From Sulfuricurvum sp. (GTDB lineage: Bacteria > Campylobacterota > Campylobacteria > Campylobacterales > Sulfurimonadaceae), in NCBI GenBank assembly GCA_030696775.1, contig JAUYRN010000031.1:186001-250000 (forward strand): a stretch of DNA of 64,000 nt, read 5' to 3'. Position 1 is the first letter of the stretch. Each line of letters starts with the position of its first letter. Of the stretch, positions 35,991 to 44,963 are shown piece after piece. The translations under genes were made by a program, and so were the position numbers. The notes under the pieces were generated by a model. The model was not told where the DNA came from. It saw only the letters and a list, made by a program, of their open reading frames with translations, and searched no databases.

Positions 35991-38449
35991 TAATACCCCT
36001 CCTCTTTAATATGTGCCGACGGAATCGAAAATAAATACCCTTGCGTATACGTCACCCCAAGCTCAGAGAGTTTAGTGAAAGTTTCTTCATCTTCTACAAA
36101 TTCAGCAATGGTTTCAATCCCTTTTCTGTGCGCAAAAAAGAGGATGCTCTCAACCGTGAGGAGATGATCGGCATCACTGTTGATATTCTTGATAAGAGAA
36201 CCATCAATTTTTATGTAATCAATATCAAGCTTACTCAAATAACTAAAATTGGAATATCCGGTACCAAAATCATCAATCGCAACCTTACAGCCGTATGATT
36301 TGAGGATAAGAATAAAAAGAGCTACTTCCTCGAAATTTTCAATTCCTTCTGATTCAACGATTTCAAAAACTGCGCGTTTTGCAGCTTTTGAATTTTGTAA
36401 TATTTCGTATAAAAAGCCTCGTGTCTCCTGGCACTGAATATCTTGTAACGTTAGATTGATCGAGAACTCAACATCCAACGCTTCAAACGCATTAAACGTC
36501 TTAGTGATCATAATCTTGGTAAGTTCGTCATAGAGTTTAGACTTTTTGGCGTGTTCGAGAAATGCAAACGGACTCAGAACACTGCCATCCTCATCAATCA
36601 GACGAATCAGTGCTTCGTATTTGACAATCTTCTTGGTTTTGTTGTCAACAATACCTTGAAAATAGGGGACTATACGATCATTTTCAATGGCGGATTTAAT
36701 TTTATTAACCATAATAATATTGTTGCGCGTTTTGGCTTCCAACGTTTTGTAATCATCAAAAAATATAACTTTCGTTCTTCGATTTTTAGCCTCTTTGAGT
36801 GCAATATGCGCTAAATTATAGACATTAGAATGTTCTGCACTGGCAACTCCTGCTGAAATATTCAAAGTAACCTCATGCCCATTTAGAGGAAATCGATACG
36901 TTTCAAGAGCTTTTATTATCTCTAATAACCATTCCCTGCACTCTTGGTCCAAAATAGTGTTGGTACAAATCACAGCAAATTCGTCACCACTAATGCGATA
37001 AACGTTATCATCCCCGACAATTTCAACCAGTCTTTTAGCAAAAATTTTCAGTAGTTGATCTCCTCTTTCGTATCCGTAATAATCGTTTATCGTAGAAAAA
37101 AAGTCAATATTAAAGACTGCTAATATCATTATTCCTTCGATTATTTCCATATCATTAAAAAGAGCTGTACGGTTTTTGATCCCCGTAAGTTCATCACGAA
37201 GCTGACTCTCAATCATTTGCTCTTTCGCCATCAATTTTTGAATGTTTTCGTCCAACTCTTCTTGGGTCACATTCACAAGATGGGTAAGTGATTTAAGCAT
37301 TGAATGATGATATGTACTCTTATTTACAGGCTCTAAGGAGGTAGCAATACATTGAGATTCACTCACTGAAAGTGTTGTTGTCGTAATGTTCAGAAGTTGA
37401 TTATCTGCATGAGAGTGAAAAAATTCACCATAGGTAAAAAAACCTACACACGGTGCAATCTCATTGATCAGTCCAAATTCATAATTGAGCTGTTCTTGTA
37501 AAAAAAGCTTCCGAACCGAGCACGAATAGACATATGTTGCCTCAACCGGAAACGAGGCAAGAGATGCTTGAATATCTATGGCATGATTAAGCACTTCTTC
37601 AACATTACCAATCGCAAATCGGACCTGATCACCGTTATGAAAATGCCCCGCATAAACAAACCCGCCATCCTCGCTTTGGGCAATCATTGATCGTGCAATC
37701 GCAACATTATCTTCGATTTTTATCAGTGGAAATTCAATCGCACTCGCAGGAATATGTTCAACCGTTTCAGCACCCAAATAGTGGGTATAAAGCTCTCGAA
37801 TCGGACGATTATCTATCTCATAAATAACATTTTTCTCTGCCTTGGTAATCGTCATAGATTTACCTACAGGCGTCCATGAAAGAGAATAAGCATTGTTAAC
37901 AACTAGGAGATCACTGTCCAATACCGCAATAACAATTCCCACGTCATAAAGGTGAGAGCCTTGCATCACATAAGTGCCGGTAAAGGTTAAATCATCCCCT
38001 GCATTTCCTCCAGCAACCATCACATCATTACACACCGAAGTAAATCCATCCAAAAATGACTCGGCATCACTTGTGAGCCCTTCACTAAAAGCAATACAGA
38101 CTTTTGTACGATCGGTAAGTATCTCCTCTGCTGCACGAACACCGTTTTCAAAATCGCATTGGGGGAAATAATACGTTGAGATATCTGTCGATTCAAATAA
38201 TGAGAAAGAAAGAATAATGTCAGAAGAACTCATCACCCCGTCCATAATCTCACCTGCCGTAGTGGCACCGATAAGCATGGCATCTGGAAGGTTTAAAGCG
38301 AGGTTATCGAGGATGGATTGGATAAGCTTTTTATCCAAAACTCCACTAAAAAGTTGAATTAAAATAGCTTTATGATCGTGGGACAATAGAATATCTAAAA
38401 ATAATACAAGCTCATCATGATTCGTATATCGATGATTTATCAGCTTCAT
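35990..38449 (-). CDS. FIST-sensor protein with GGDEF and EAL domains
   Basis: An 819-residue cytoplasmic protein. FIST-N (about 30-225; GATTAGEIMDG and VAGGNAGDD) and FIST-C (about 230-360) are proposed small-ligand, perhaps amino-acid, sensors. After a coiled linker comes a GGDEF domain in which the motif is RISGDEFAVI, so the first glycine is replaced by serine. The EAL domain (about 585-815) keeps EALIRL, NLTLQDI, DDFGTGYSN, IKIDGSLI and AEFVEDEE, thus is likely an active c-di-GMP phosphodiesterase. GAGG lies before the ATG. It probably opposes the cyclase encoded directly downstream. Confidence 0.9.
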   Translation of the reverse strand: MKLINHRYTNHDELVLFLDILLSHDHKAILIQLFSGVLDKKLIQSILDNLALNLPDAMLIGATTAGEIMDGVMSSSDIILSFSLFESTDISTYYFPQCDFENGVRAAEEILTDRTKVCIAFSEGLTSDAESFLDGFTSVCNDVMVAGGNAGDDLTFTGTYVMQGSHLYDVGIVIAVLDSDLLVVNNAYSLSWTPVGKSMTITKAEKNVIYEIDNRPIRELYTHYLGAETVEHIPASAIEFPLIKIEDNVAIARSMIAQSEDGGFVYAGHFHNGDQVRFAIGNVEEVLNHAIDIQASLASFPVEATYVYSCSVRKLFLQEQLNYEFGLINEIAPCVGFFTYGEFFHSHADNQLLNITTTTLSVSESQCIATSLEPVNKSTYHHSMLKSLTHLVNVTQEELDENIQKLMAKEQMIESQLRDELTGIKNRTALFNDMEIIEGIMILAVFNIDFFSTINDYYGYERGDQLLKIFAKRLVEIVGDDNVYRISGDEFAVICTNTILDQECREWLLEIIKALETYRFPLNGHEVTLNISAGVASAEHSNVYNLAHIALKEAKNRRTKVIFFDDYKTLEAKTRNNIIMVNKIKSAIENDRIVPYFQGIVDNKTKKIVKYEALIRLIDEDGSVLSPFAFLEHAKKSKLYDELTKIMITKTFNAFEALDVEFSINLTLQDIQCQETRGFLYEILQNSKAAKRAVFEIVESEGIENFEEVALFILILKSYGCKVAIDDFGTGYSNFSYLSKLDIDYIKIDGSLIKNINSDADHLLTVESILFFAHRKGIETIAEFVEDEETFTKLSELGVTYTQGYLFSIPSAHIKEEGY

Positions 38450-38514
38450 ACCATTTTCCTCATTTACTGTTTTATTAATTATAGTGTACCTATACTTAAT
38501 GCAAAAAACTTATA

Positions 38515-39264
38515 CTATCTCACTGTATTCATCCCGTATACTGCCCCAAAAATATGCTTATAGGAAAAAAGCACACTAAACGCTGCAGCGAGCAACGAAA
38601 CCGCCACCATCATGTACATTACGGCCAACTGATAAGAGACCGCCTTGAGAGGATCAGCTCCCGCGAGAAGCATCCCCGTCGTGATTCCGGGAATATGGAT
38701 AATGCCGACGGTTTGGAGCATATTGAGCGTCGGGATCATTGAGGCTTTGACGGAGGCTTTAGAGGCAAATGCAAGCGCATCCTTGAGCGGTGCTCCTAAT
38801 GCTACCATCCCCTCGATGGTCTCCACTGTATTTTTGACTTCTGCTTTAAATCGCTCAATACTTTGAGTGTAAACATTCAGAGCATTGCCGATAATCATCC
38901 CTCCGATGGGAATCATCTCGTGTGGAACCATGTGTATGACACCAAACGCCATCATTGAGGCAAAGACAATTCCAGACGATGCGCCCAATGTATAAAAAGC
39001 AATCCGAAAACTATGATTTCCTAGCGGTGAACGTTTTTTAGCCGTATATGCTCCGAACGTCACCATCCCAAGCAGTACAAAAAATAAAAGTGATGGGTGT
39101 GAGATTTTAAAAAGATAAACAAGAGCATACCCCAGCAATCCCAGCTGAACCATCGCTAAAATAGAGTTTGTCAGGATCTGTTTTTCGAGCCCGAAATGTT
39201 CACGACGTGAATACCATAGGGCAAAAATGATGAGAGCGTAGGAGGCTAAGAAAGAGTATTGCAT
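38515..39264 (-). CDS. fetB: FetB-like (UPF0014) ABC transporter permease
   Basis: A 249-residue membrane protein with about seven helices. MIIGNALNVYTQSIERFKAEV and PGITTGMLLAGADPLKAVSYQLAVMYM are signature stretches of the YbbM/FetB family. In Escherichia coli FetAB exports iron and protects from oxidative stress. No fetA-like ATPase is adjacent; it must be elsewhere or absent. The start ATG is at 39264 with a weak AGG upstream. Confidence 0.86.
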   Translation of the reverse strand: MQYSFLASYALIIFALWYSRREHFGLEKQILTNSILAMVQLGLLGYALVYLFKISHPSLLFFVLLGMVTFGAYTAKKRSPLGNHSFRIAFYTLGASSGIVFASMMAFGVIHMVPHEMIPIGGMIIGNALNVYTQSIERFKAEVKNTVETIEGMVALGAPLKDALAFASKASVKASMIPTLNMLQTVGIIHIPGITTGMLLAGADPLKAVSYQLAVMYMMVAVSLLAAAFSVLFSYKHIFGAVYGMNTVR

Positions 39265-39340
39265 GATTGCCTATTCGGTGATTTTAGAGAAAGGATAAGC
39301 AGTTTTTAATTCAAAAAAAACTTCCTATCGTTTAGAAAGA

Positions 39341-39487
39341 TTACAATCGACGACCTCGAATAACTCTGATTAAAATTACCACGACTGCAATAACTATAAG
39401 GATATGAATAAATCCCCCTATTGTATACGACGAGACTAGTCCTAGTATCCAAAGGATAATGAGTATAAAAGCAATGGTTTCAAGCAT
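39341..39487 (-). CDS. Lmo0937-type small membrane protein
   Basis: A 48-residue protein starting MLETIAFILIILWILG, with two hydrophobic segments split by SYTIGGFIHIL and ending in basic IRVIRGRRL. This matches the short lmo0937-like family, often stress-induced. I chose the ATG at 39487 because AAGGAGAAATAAA stands directly before it, though the frame extends upstream. It probably has its own transcript. Role unknown. Confidence 0.8.
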   Translation of the reverse strand: MLETIAFILIILWILGLVSSYTIGGFIHILIVIAVVVILIRVIRGRRL

Positions 39488-39636
39488 TTTATTTCTCCTT
39501 GGTTTTAATGTATGTAAATTCATGATACATCAGTCAAGCTTTAAAAAATATTCAAAGATAAAAACCTATGTTAATTAAGGATATGAATGAGGAAGAGAGC
39601 TAAAGATTTATCAGAATACGAGTCGTAAAAGAAGAA

Positions 39637-39662
39637 AAATCTGCCTCAAAAGAGGCAGATTT
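39637..39662 (-). terminator. Rho-independent terminator of the peroxiredoxin gene
   Basis: On the minus strand an 11-bp stem AAATCTGCCTC/GAGGCAGATTT with a 4-nt TTTT loop is followed by TTCTTCTTTT. Stem, loop and T-rich tail all fit. It begins 11 nt after the peroxiredoxin stop codon. Confidence 0.85.
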
Positions 39663-39673
39663 CGGCGTTCAAA

Positions 39674-40270
39674 TTATAGTGCGTCTGCGTGAGCAGCAAG
39701 ATACTCAGCAACACCAGCAGTGCTTGCTTTCATACCAGCATCACCTTTTACCCAACCAGCAGGACAAACTTCGCCGTGCTCATCGGTAAATTGCATCGTA
39801 TCGACCATACGGATCATCTCATCGATGTTACGTCCCAATGGAAGGTCGTTGATAACGGCATGACGAATGATACCTTTTGCGTCGATCAAAAACGAACCAC
39901 GAAGGGCTACTGATTCACCGAAAAGTACATCGTAATCTTTTGAAATTTGTTTGCTCAAGTCTGCAACAAGAGGAAATTTAACACGGCCGATTCCACCTTT
40001 TTCGATTGGAGTTTCTCTCCATGCAAAGTGTGAAAATTGGCTGTCAACAGAAACACCGATAACGTTTACGCCACGGCTCTCGAAATCTTCAATACGGTGT
40101 GAAAACGCGATGATCTCTGATGGACATACAAACGTAAAGTCAAGAGGGTAAAAGAACAAAACCGTCCCTTTTTTCCCGAAATTTTCGGATAATTTGAATC
40201 CATCAACGATGGTGCCATCTGCTAATACGGTTGTTGCTGTAAAATCTGGAGCGGGTTTAGTTACGAGCAT
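39674..40270 (-). CDS. 2-Cys peroxiredoxin (AhpC/TSA family)
   Basis: A 198-residue protein. The peroxidatic cysteine is in DFTFVCPSEIIAF and the resolving one in GEVCPAGW, both with the normal context, so this is a typical 2-Cys peroxiredoxin that reduces hydrogen peroxide and organic peroxides. The ATG at 40270 (MLVTKPAPDF) with AAGGAAATCCT upstream is used; the longer frame is unlikely. A TACAAT -10 lies about 35 nt before it. No ahpF or rubredoxin is adjacent; thioredoxin is the likely reductant. Confidence 0.95.
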   Translation of the reverse strand: MLVTKPAPDFTATTVLADGTIVDGFKLSENFGKKGTVLFFYPLDFTFVCPSEIIAFSHRIEDFESRGVNVIGVSVDSQFSHFAWRETPIEKGGIGRVKFPLVADLSKQISKDYDVLFGESVALRGSFLIDAKGIIRHAVINDLPLGRNIDEMIRMVDTMQFTDEHGEVCPAGWVKGDAGMKASTAGVAEYLAAHADAL

Positions 40271-40385
40271 AGGATTTCCTTGTGTTATTTTTAAAGTAGG
40301 GAAATTGTAACACACAAAGATTAATGTAAATGAGCGTCAGGAAGTTAACCTAAAAATCTAAAGGATAATTTTTATTATTTAGCTT

Positions 40386-40462
40386 GTCATTCCCGCGAAG
40401 GGGGTCATTGTGCCCCCTTCGGGCTAAATCCAGCTTAGATTTGGGATAAATCCGAGGAATTT
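40386..40462. repeat. Dispersed intergenic repeat (copy 3, partial)
   Basis: TGTCATTCCCGCGAAGGGGG...GGGCTAAATCCAGCTT, matching the first half of the element at 6571-6703; it contains a hairpin GAAGGGGG/CCCCCTTC. It lies in the spacer between metE and the peroxiredoxin gene and touches the metE stop codon. Confidence 0.6.
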
Positions 40463-42689
40463 ATAAAGTTTCTCGTACCGCCTTCGTCGCCTCCACCATA
40501 TTTCTCAAAGCTGCTTCGGTTTCACTCCATCCACGGGTTTTCAGACCACAATCGGGATTAATCCAAAGCTGTGATGAAGGAAGCACTTCAAGCAGTAGAT
40601 AAATTTGTTGCTTCATTTCCTCTACACTGGGAATACGCGGAGAGTGGATATCATAAACTCCCGGTCCCACTTCCTGGGTATAACCTGTCTCTTTGAAAAT
40701 CTGTAAAAGCCGGTTACCGCTGCGAGAGGTTTCGATGGAGATGACATCAGCATCCATTGCTTCGATGGTTTTGATAATGTCGGTAAACTCACTGTAACAC
40801 ATATGAGTATGGATTTGGGTCTCTTTGTCTGCTACTGCGGTACTGAGCAAGAAACTCTCCAGTGCCCATTTTTCATACGTTCTTCGGTTTTCACGGCGCA
40901 ACGGATATCCCTCTTTGAACGCCGCTTCATCTACTTGGATCATCGTAATACCGGCTCGTTGCAAATCATCTACCTCATCACGAATAGCCAGTGCAATTTG
41001 CATTGCAGTGACACTGCGAGGCTGATCGTCACGAACGAAACTCCAGTTTAAAATCGTTACAGGCCCTGTAAGCATCCCTTTCATCGGACGATCTGTGAGG
41101 CTTTGGGCATAGAGACTCCAATTCAGTGTCATAGGATGCGATCGGCTTACGTCACCGTAAAGTAATGGTGGTTTGACGCATCGGCTTCCGTAGCTTTGAA
41201 CCCAGCCGTTTTGACTGAAGGCGAATCCATTAAGCTGTTCTCCAAAATATTCCACCATATCGTTACGCTCAAACTCGCCATGCACCAAAACATCCAAGTC
41301 AATTGACTCTTGAAATGCAACGCATGAAGCAATCATTTTTTTCATCGTCTCTTCATACGTCTCTTTGGATATAAGCCCTTTTTTAACCTCTTGACGTACT
41401 TTGCGAACTTCGGCAGTTTGGGGAAATGATCCGATTGTGGTTGTCGGCAATGGCGGAAGATCAAACGTATCCCGCGCGGACATTTGTCGCACCGTAAAAG
41501 GATGTGATCGCTTAAAGTCATTAGGATTCAAAGCACCTAAACGATTTTGAATCGCTTCATCCACTGCGGCTTTTGGATGCGACGGAAAGGGTATTATTTC
41601 ATTAGAAAAAAACGCTTTGCCAAGAAGTGATAGTTCCTCTAATTTTTCCTGTGCAAATGCCAATAATTCTTTGACATTGGTGTCTAAATTTTCTTCATTC
41701 TTTAGACTATAAGGGACGTGAAGTAATGAACATGATACGCCAATCGTTAATCTCTCTTTGGGAATATACGTCTCAATGTATTCCAAGGTTTTGAGTGATT
41801 GCTGAAGATTATTTTTCCATACATTTCGCCCGTCAATAATTCCAATCGTTACGTGCTTATCACTTTTTCCTAGTGATTCAAGAGAGTCACTGTTTTTTAC
41901 TCCATGAACAAAATCGAGAATCAATCCTTTGATAGGAGTATGCACGAGAACCGCCGTTGCTTCACATGAGTGTTCAAAATAAGTCGCAACACTTAAATTT
42001 TGCGAGAGAGTACCCAAACGCTCGTATGCAATTTTTACTAATGAAAGAGCTTGAGTGTCTATGCCAATGCTTAAAGTGGGTTCATGCATCACGATTTCAA
42101 CGTTTTCATCCAAGGCAATTATTTCACCTAGAAGCTTATTGTATTGTCCTAATAGTGGATCAAATAAAGCAAGAGTAATATCCTTGTCACATCGGCTAAG
42201 ACCCAAAAAGGTAATCGGTCCGATGAGTTGAATTGAACCTTGAAATCCATTGTCTTTTGCTTCTTTAAATTCACCAAGGATTTTTTGAGCATTTATCGCA
42301 CCAAATTCAAATGTTTTATGCAGTTCAGGAACAATGGTATGGTAATTGGTGTTAAACCATTTGGTCATCTCCATCGCGGTATGCGTTTCATCGCCACGTG
42401 CCATCGTAAAATAGTGCTGTGTTTCATCCGGTATATCACGAAACCGTTCAGGTTGGGCACCCAATGCAACCATCAAATCCAATGTGTTATCATAGAAACT
42501 AAAATCATTAACGGCAACGGTTTTAATACCTGCATTGCGTTGAAGATTCCAATGTTTGAGACGAAGCTCTGACGCGACATCAGTTAGTTCATTTAGGGAA
42601 ATATTCCCTTTCCAATAGTTTTCTAAGGCTGTTTTTAACTCTCTTTTTTCACCGATTCGGGGAAATCCAAGCACTGCTGTTTGGTTCAT
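40461..42689 (-). CDS. metE: Cobalamin-independent methionine synthase
   Basis: A 742-residue enzyme that moves the methyl group from methyltetrahydropteroyl-glutamate to homocysteine. The start VLGFPRIGEKRELK and the zinc ligands are clear: MIQVDEAAFKEGYP, HTHMCYSEF (His and Cys) and INPDCGLKTRGW (Cys). Length matches MetE. AAGGAAAAATT precedes the ATG. An 11-bp hairpin sits in the leader just upstream (42720-42753), and an odd short frame further up. Regulation by the leader is possible but no known riboswitch class was recognised. Confidence 0.97.
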   Translation of the reverse strand: MNQTAVLGFPRIGEKRELKTALENYWKGNISLNELTDVASELRLKHWNLQRNAGIKTVAVNDFSFYDNTLDLMVALGAQPERFRDIPDETQHYFTMARGDETHTAMEMTKWFNTNYHTIVPELHKTFEFGAINAQKILGEFKEAKDNGFQGSIQLIGPITFLGLSRCDKDITLALFDPLLGQYNKLLGEIIALDENVEIVMHEPTLSIGIDTQALSLVKIAYERLGTLSQNLSVATYFEHSCEATAVLVHTPIKGLILDFVHGVKNSDSLESLGKSDKHVTIGIIDGRNVWKNNLQQSLKTLEYIETYIPKERLTIGVSCSLLHVPYSLKNEENLDTNVKELLAFAQEKLEELSLLGKAFFSNEIIPFPSHPKAAVDEAIQNRLGALNPNDFKRSHPFTVRQMSARDTFDLPPLPTTTIGSFPQTAEVRKVRQEVKKGLISKETYEETMKKMIASCVAFQESIDLDVLVHGEFERNDMVEYFGEQLNGFAFSQNGWVQSYGSRCVKPPLLYGDVSRSHPMTLNWSLYAQSLTDRPMKGMLTGPVTILNWSFVRDDQPRSVTAMQIALAIRDEVDDLQRAGITMIQVDEAAFKEGYPLRRENRRTYEKWALESFLLSTAVADKETQIHTHMCYSEFTDIIKTIEAMDADVISIETSRSGNRLLQIFKETGYTQEVGPGVYDIHSPRIPSVEEMKQQIYLLLEVLPSSQLWINPDCGLKTRGWSETEAALRNMVEATKAVRETL

Positions 42690-42719
42690 AATTTTTCCTT
42701 ATTTTTATAATTGTTTTTA

Positions 42720-42753
42720 ACTTTCATACCCTGCTACGACACGGTATGAAAGT
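42720..42753 (-). promoter_or_regulatory. Hairpin in metE leader
   Basis: ACTTTCATACC/GGTATGAAAGT, an 11-bp perfect stem with a 12-nt loop, about 30 nt before the metE start. No T tract follows on the minus strand, so it is not an ordinary terminator. It could mask or define the mRNA 5' end or be a protein-binding dyad. Confidence 0.5.
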
Positions 42754-42769
42754 GAACTAGTGGTGCTGA

Positions 42770-43123
42770 TTAAATCGAAAAAGAAAAAAAGTGCGGCGGC
42801 GAAGAGTCGGTGTGAAAATAGCGAAATAAAAATCGGAGTTTGGGGAGCAGTGTAGAAAGGTGGAGAGTACGCGCCGTTCGGCGGCGAAAAAAACAGTTAC
42901 AGTGGCATTGACAACGGGAAACCCTAGGGGTAAAGGGTTCAATCGCTTCTAGGAGAAAATCAAGCTCATCCGGAGGAGATTCATCGATAGCATCATCAGC
43001 ATGGGAAAAACGGCGGGTATGGCAGTTGCGGGTGCGCACGCCATTGCGATGTAAAGTAACGGCATTGACAGTGGCAGTAATCGCTTGAAGCGAAAAATAA
43101 CGCCCCCCAAACCCTTTTGCCAT
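42770..43123 (-). CDS. Uncertain short gene upstream of metE
   Basis: A 117-residue frame on the metE strand. It starts with a good ribosome-binding site (AGAGGAAAAT before ATG at 43123) and reads MAKGFGGRYFSLQAITATVN, then a DDAIDESPPDELDFLLEAIEPF stretch (split here for length: DDAIDESPP then DELDFLLEAIEPF), and a Cys/Arg-rich tail that looks less protein-like. The neighbouring frame (42757-42942) reads GFPVVNATVTVFFAAERR over the same bases, so a frameshift near 42950 is possible. I do not recognise the family. The segment 42690-43184 otherwise holds only the hairpin and the ABC promoter. Confidence 0.4.
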   Translation of the reverse strand: MAKGFGGRYFSLQAITATVNAVTLHRNGVRTRNCHTRRFSHADDAIDESPPDELDFLLEAIEPFTPRVSRCQCHCNCFFRRRTARTLHLSTLLPKLRFLFRYFHTDSSPPHFFSFSI

Positions 43124-43172
43124 ATTTTCCTCTGATGAACTTTTTATGGCGGAATTATACTTGAAAAATCGA

Positions 43173-43184
43173 TATAATCGCATT
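43173..43184 (+). promoter_or_regulatory. -10 box 6 nt before the ABC transporter ATG (leaderless candidate)
   Basis: TATAAT at 43173-43178, then CGCATT, then ATG at 43185. No Shine-Dalgarno is visible. The ATG at 43146 in the same frame lies upstream of this box and would be outside the transcript. Confidence 0.5.
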
Positions 43185-44963
43185 ATGCTTACTTTTAAAA
43201 CCCTTTTTGAGATGATGTTACAATATAAACGCCAGTTGATATGGGGAAATCTTATCGCCATACTCGCAACCCTTATCTCTATTCCTGTTCCCTTGCTTAT
43301 CCCTCTTATGGTCGATGAAGTGCTTCTCAAAAAAGGAGGGGTCGTTACTGAAGCCATCGATATGTTTACCTCATTGCATGAGCCACTGCTTTATATCGGT
43401 ATTGTTTTAGCGGTGACGATTGGATTACGATTTCTCTTTTTTCTTCTCAGCGTCATATCTCAACGCTTTTTTATCGTTCTCTCCCAAGAGCTAAGTTTCG
43501 CTATCCGTGTTCAAGCACTGCAGCATCTCAAACATGTATCCATGAGTGCGTATGAGCGTCTAGGCAGTGGAAAAGTTATTACCCACCTCATAACCGACAT
43601 TGATACCATCGAGCAGTTTTTGGGAAGCGCTCTTTCTAAATTTATCGTCTCAATAACGACACTCATCGGAGTAGCCGTTGTTCTTATCTGGATCAATCCT
43701 CTTTTTGGTATTTTGATCTTGATCTTTCAGCCGATGGTGATGATCGTTACCCGTAAGATTTCTGCAGCGGTTGGAAAGCTCAAAAAAGAGCAAAACCGAA
43801 CCATCGGCGAACTCTCCGATACTCTCACTCAAATGTGCGATCTGTTCGGACAAATCCGTGCCAGTAATAAAGAAGAACGCTTCGTTGACAGTGCGATAAG
43901 CCAATCCAAGTCACTTAAACAAAGTGCTGCTGCCTATGGGATAAAAGCACTGTTTGGAGAAAAATATTCGTATACTCTTTTTTTGAGCGGATTTGAGATT
44001 TTTCGGGCTATGGGATTGGTCATGGTATTGTATTCGGATCTCTCGATCGGATTGATGTTCGGAATTTTTGGCTATTTGTGGTTCATGATGACTCCCGTAC
44101 AAGAGCTTCTATCCCTTCAATACGCCCATGCGAATGCCAAAAATGCCCTCTTACGACTCAATGAACTGCTATCACTTCCCACAGAACCTGTATCTCAAAG
44201 TGCCAAAAAAGCATTGGGGAACTCAAAAGCGTTGTCGATTCAAACGCGTGACTTGGTGTTCGGATACGATGAAAATGAACCCGTACTCAAAGGGCTCAAT
44301 CTGAAGATACAGGCAGGCTCAAAAGTCGCTATCATCGGTGCGAGCGGAAGCGGGAAGAGTACCCTTTCACAGCTGTTAGTCGGTTTTTATCCTCCGACAT
44401 CAGGAACTATTCTCTACAACGACATTCCTGTCGAAGAGATCGGTTTCCCCGCTATTCGAGATGAAGTTTTTGTGGTTCTTCAACAACCGTTGATGTTCAA
44501 TGAGACCTTGCGTTTTAATCTGACTATGGGCGATGAAATAAACGATGAAGAGATTTACAAGGCGCTCTCCATCGCGCAGCTTTCTCAGTTTGTCGGTGAT
44601 TTGCCGTTGGGTTTAGAGACGCAAGTCGGAAAATTCGGTATCCGTCTCTCTGGGGGTCAGCGTCAGCGTCTCTCCATCGCACGGATGGTTTTAGCCAATC
44701 CCAAAGTCGTTATCTTCGATGAATCTACCTCAGCACTGGATGTCCATACGGAGAGCGCATTGTTTGAAGCACTGCAAGAATTTTTAAAAGAAAAAACGGT
44801 CATTATCATCGCCCATCGTCTCAGTACCGTGACAAGGGCTGATTATATTTATGTCCTCGAAAATGGAAAAATTCTCGAAGAGGGAAGTCGGGAAGATTTG
44901 GAGAAACAAGATGGAAGCTTTCGCCTTTTCGTCCATCATCAAGGAAACGTTACGCAACACTAA
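43185..44963 (+). CDS. ABC-type exporter, fused permease and ATPase
   Basis: A 592-residue half-transporter of the MsbA/MDR type. About six helices (residues 20-310) are followed by an ATPase domain with Walker A GASGSGKST, a Q-loop (VLQQPLMF), signature LSGGQRQRLS, Walker B VVIFDESTSALD and H-loop IIAHRLS. It works as a homodimer exporting lipid or drug-like substrates; which one is unknown. Start chosen at 43185 because of the -10 position. It converges with the ZIP gene, overlapping it by 14 nt at the 3' end. Confidence 0.92.
   Translation: MLTFKTLFEMMLQYKRQLIWGNLIAILATLISIPVPLLIPLMVDEVLLKKGGVVTEAIDMFTSLHEPLLYIGIVLAVTIGLRFLFFLLSVISQRFFIVLSQELSFAIRVQALQHLKHVSMSAYERLGSGKVITHLITDIDTIEQFLGSALSKFIVSITTLIGVAVVLIWINPLFGILILIFQPMVMIVTRKISAAVGKLKKEQNRTIGELSDTLTQMCDLFGQIRASNKEERFVDSAISQSKSLKQSAAAYGIKALFGEKYSYTLFLSGFEIFRAMGLVMVLYSDLSIGLMFGIFGYLWFMMTPVQELLSLQYAHANAKNALLRLNELLSLPTEPVSQSAKKALGNSKALSIQTRDLVFGYDENEPVLKGLNLKIQAGSKVAIIGASGSGKSTLSQLLVGFYPPTSGTILYNDIPVEEIGFPAIRDEVFVVLQQPLMFNETLRFNLTMGDEINDEEIYKALSIAQLSQFVGDLPLGLETQVGKFGIRLSGGQRQRLSIARMVLANPKVVIFDESTSALDVHTESALFEALQEFLKEKTVIIIAHRLSTVTRADYIYVLENGKILEEGSREDLEKQDGSFRLFVHHQGNVTQH

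Noticed and set aside
42757-42942. A 61-codon minus-strand frame as a separate gene
   Set aside because: No ribosome-binding site and it overlaps the longer frame; kept only as evidence for a possible frameshift.
42690-43123. Cobalamin riboswitch upstream of metE
   Set aside because: CCCGCAACTG and GCCACTG words occur, but the conserved B12-box (AGCCAGGAGACC-like) and its order are missing.
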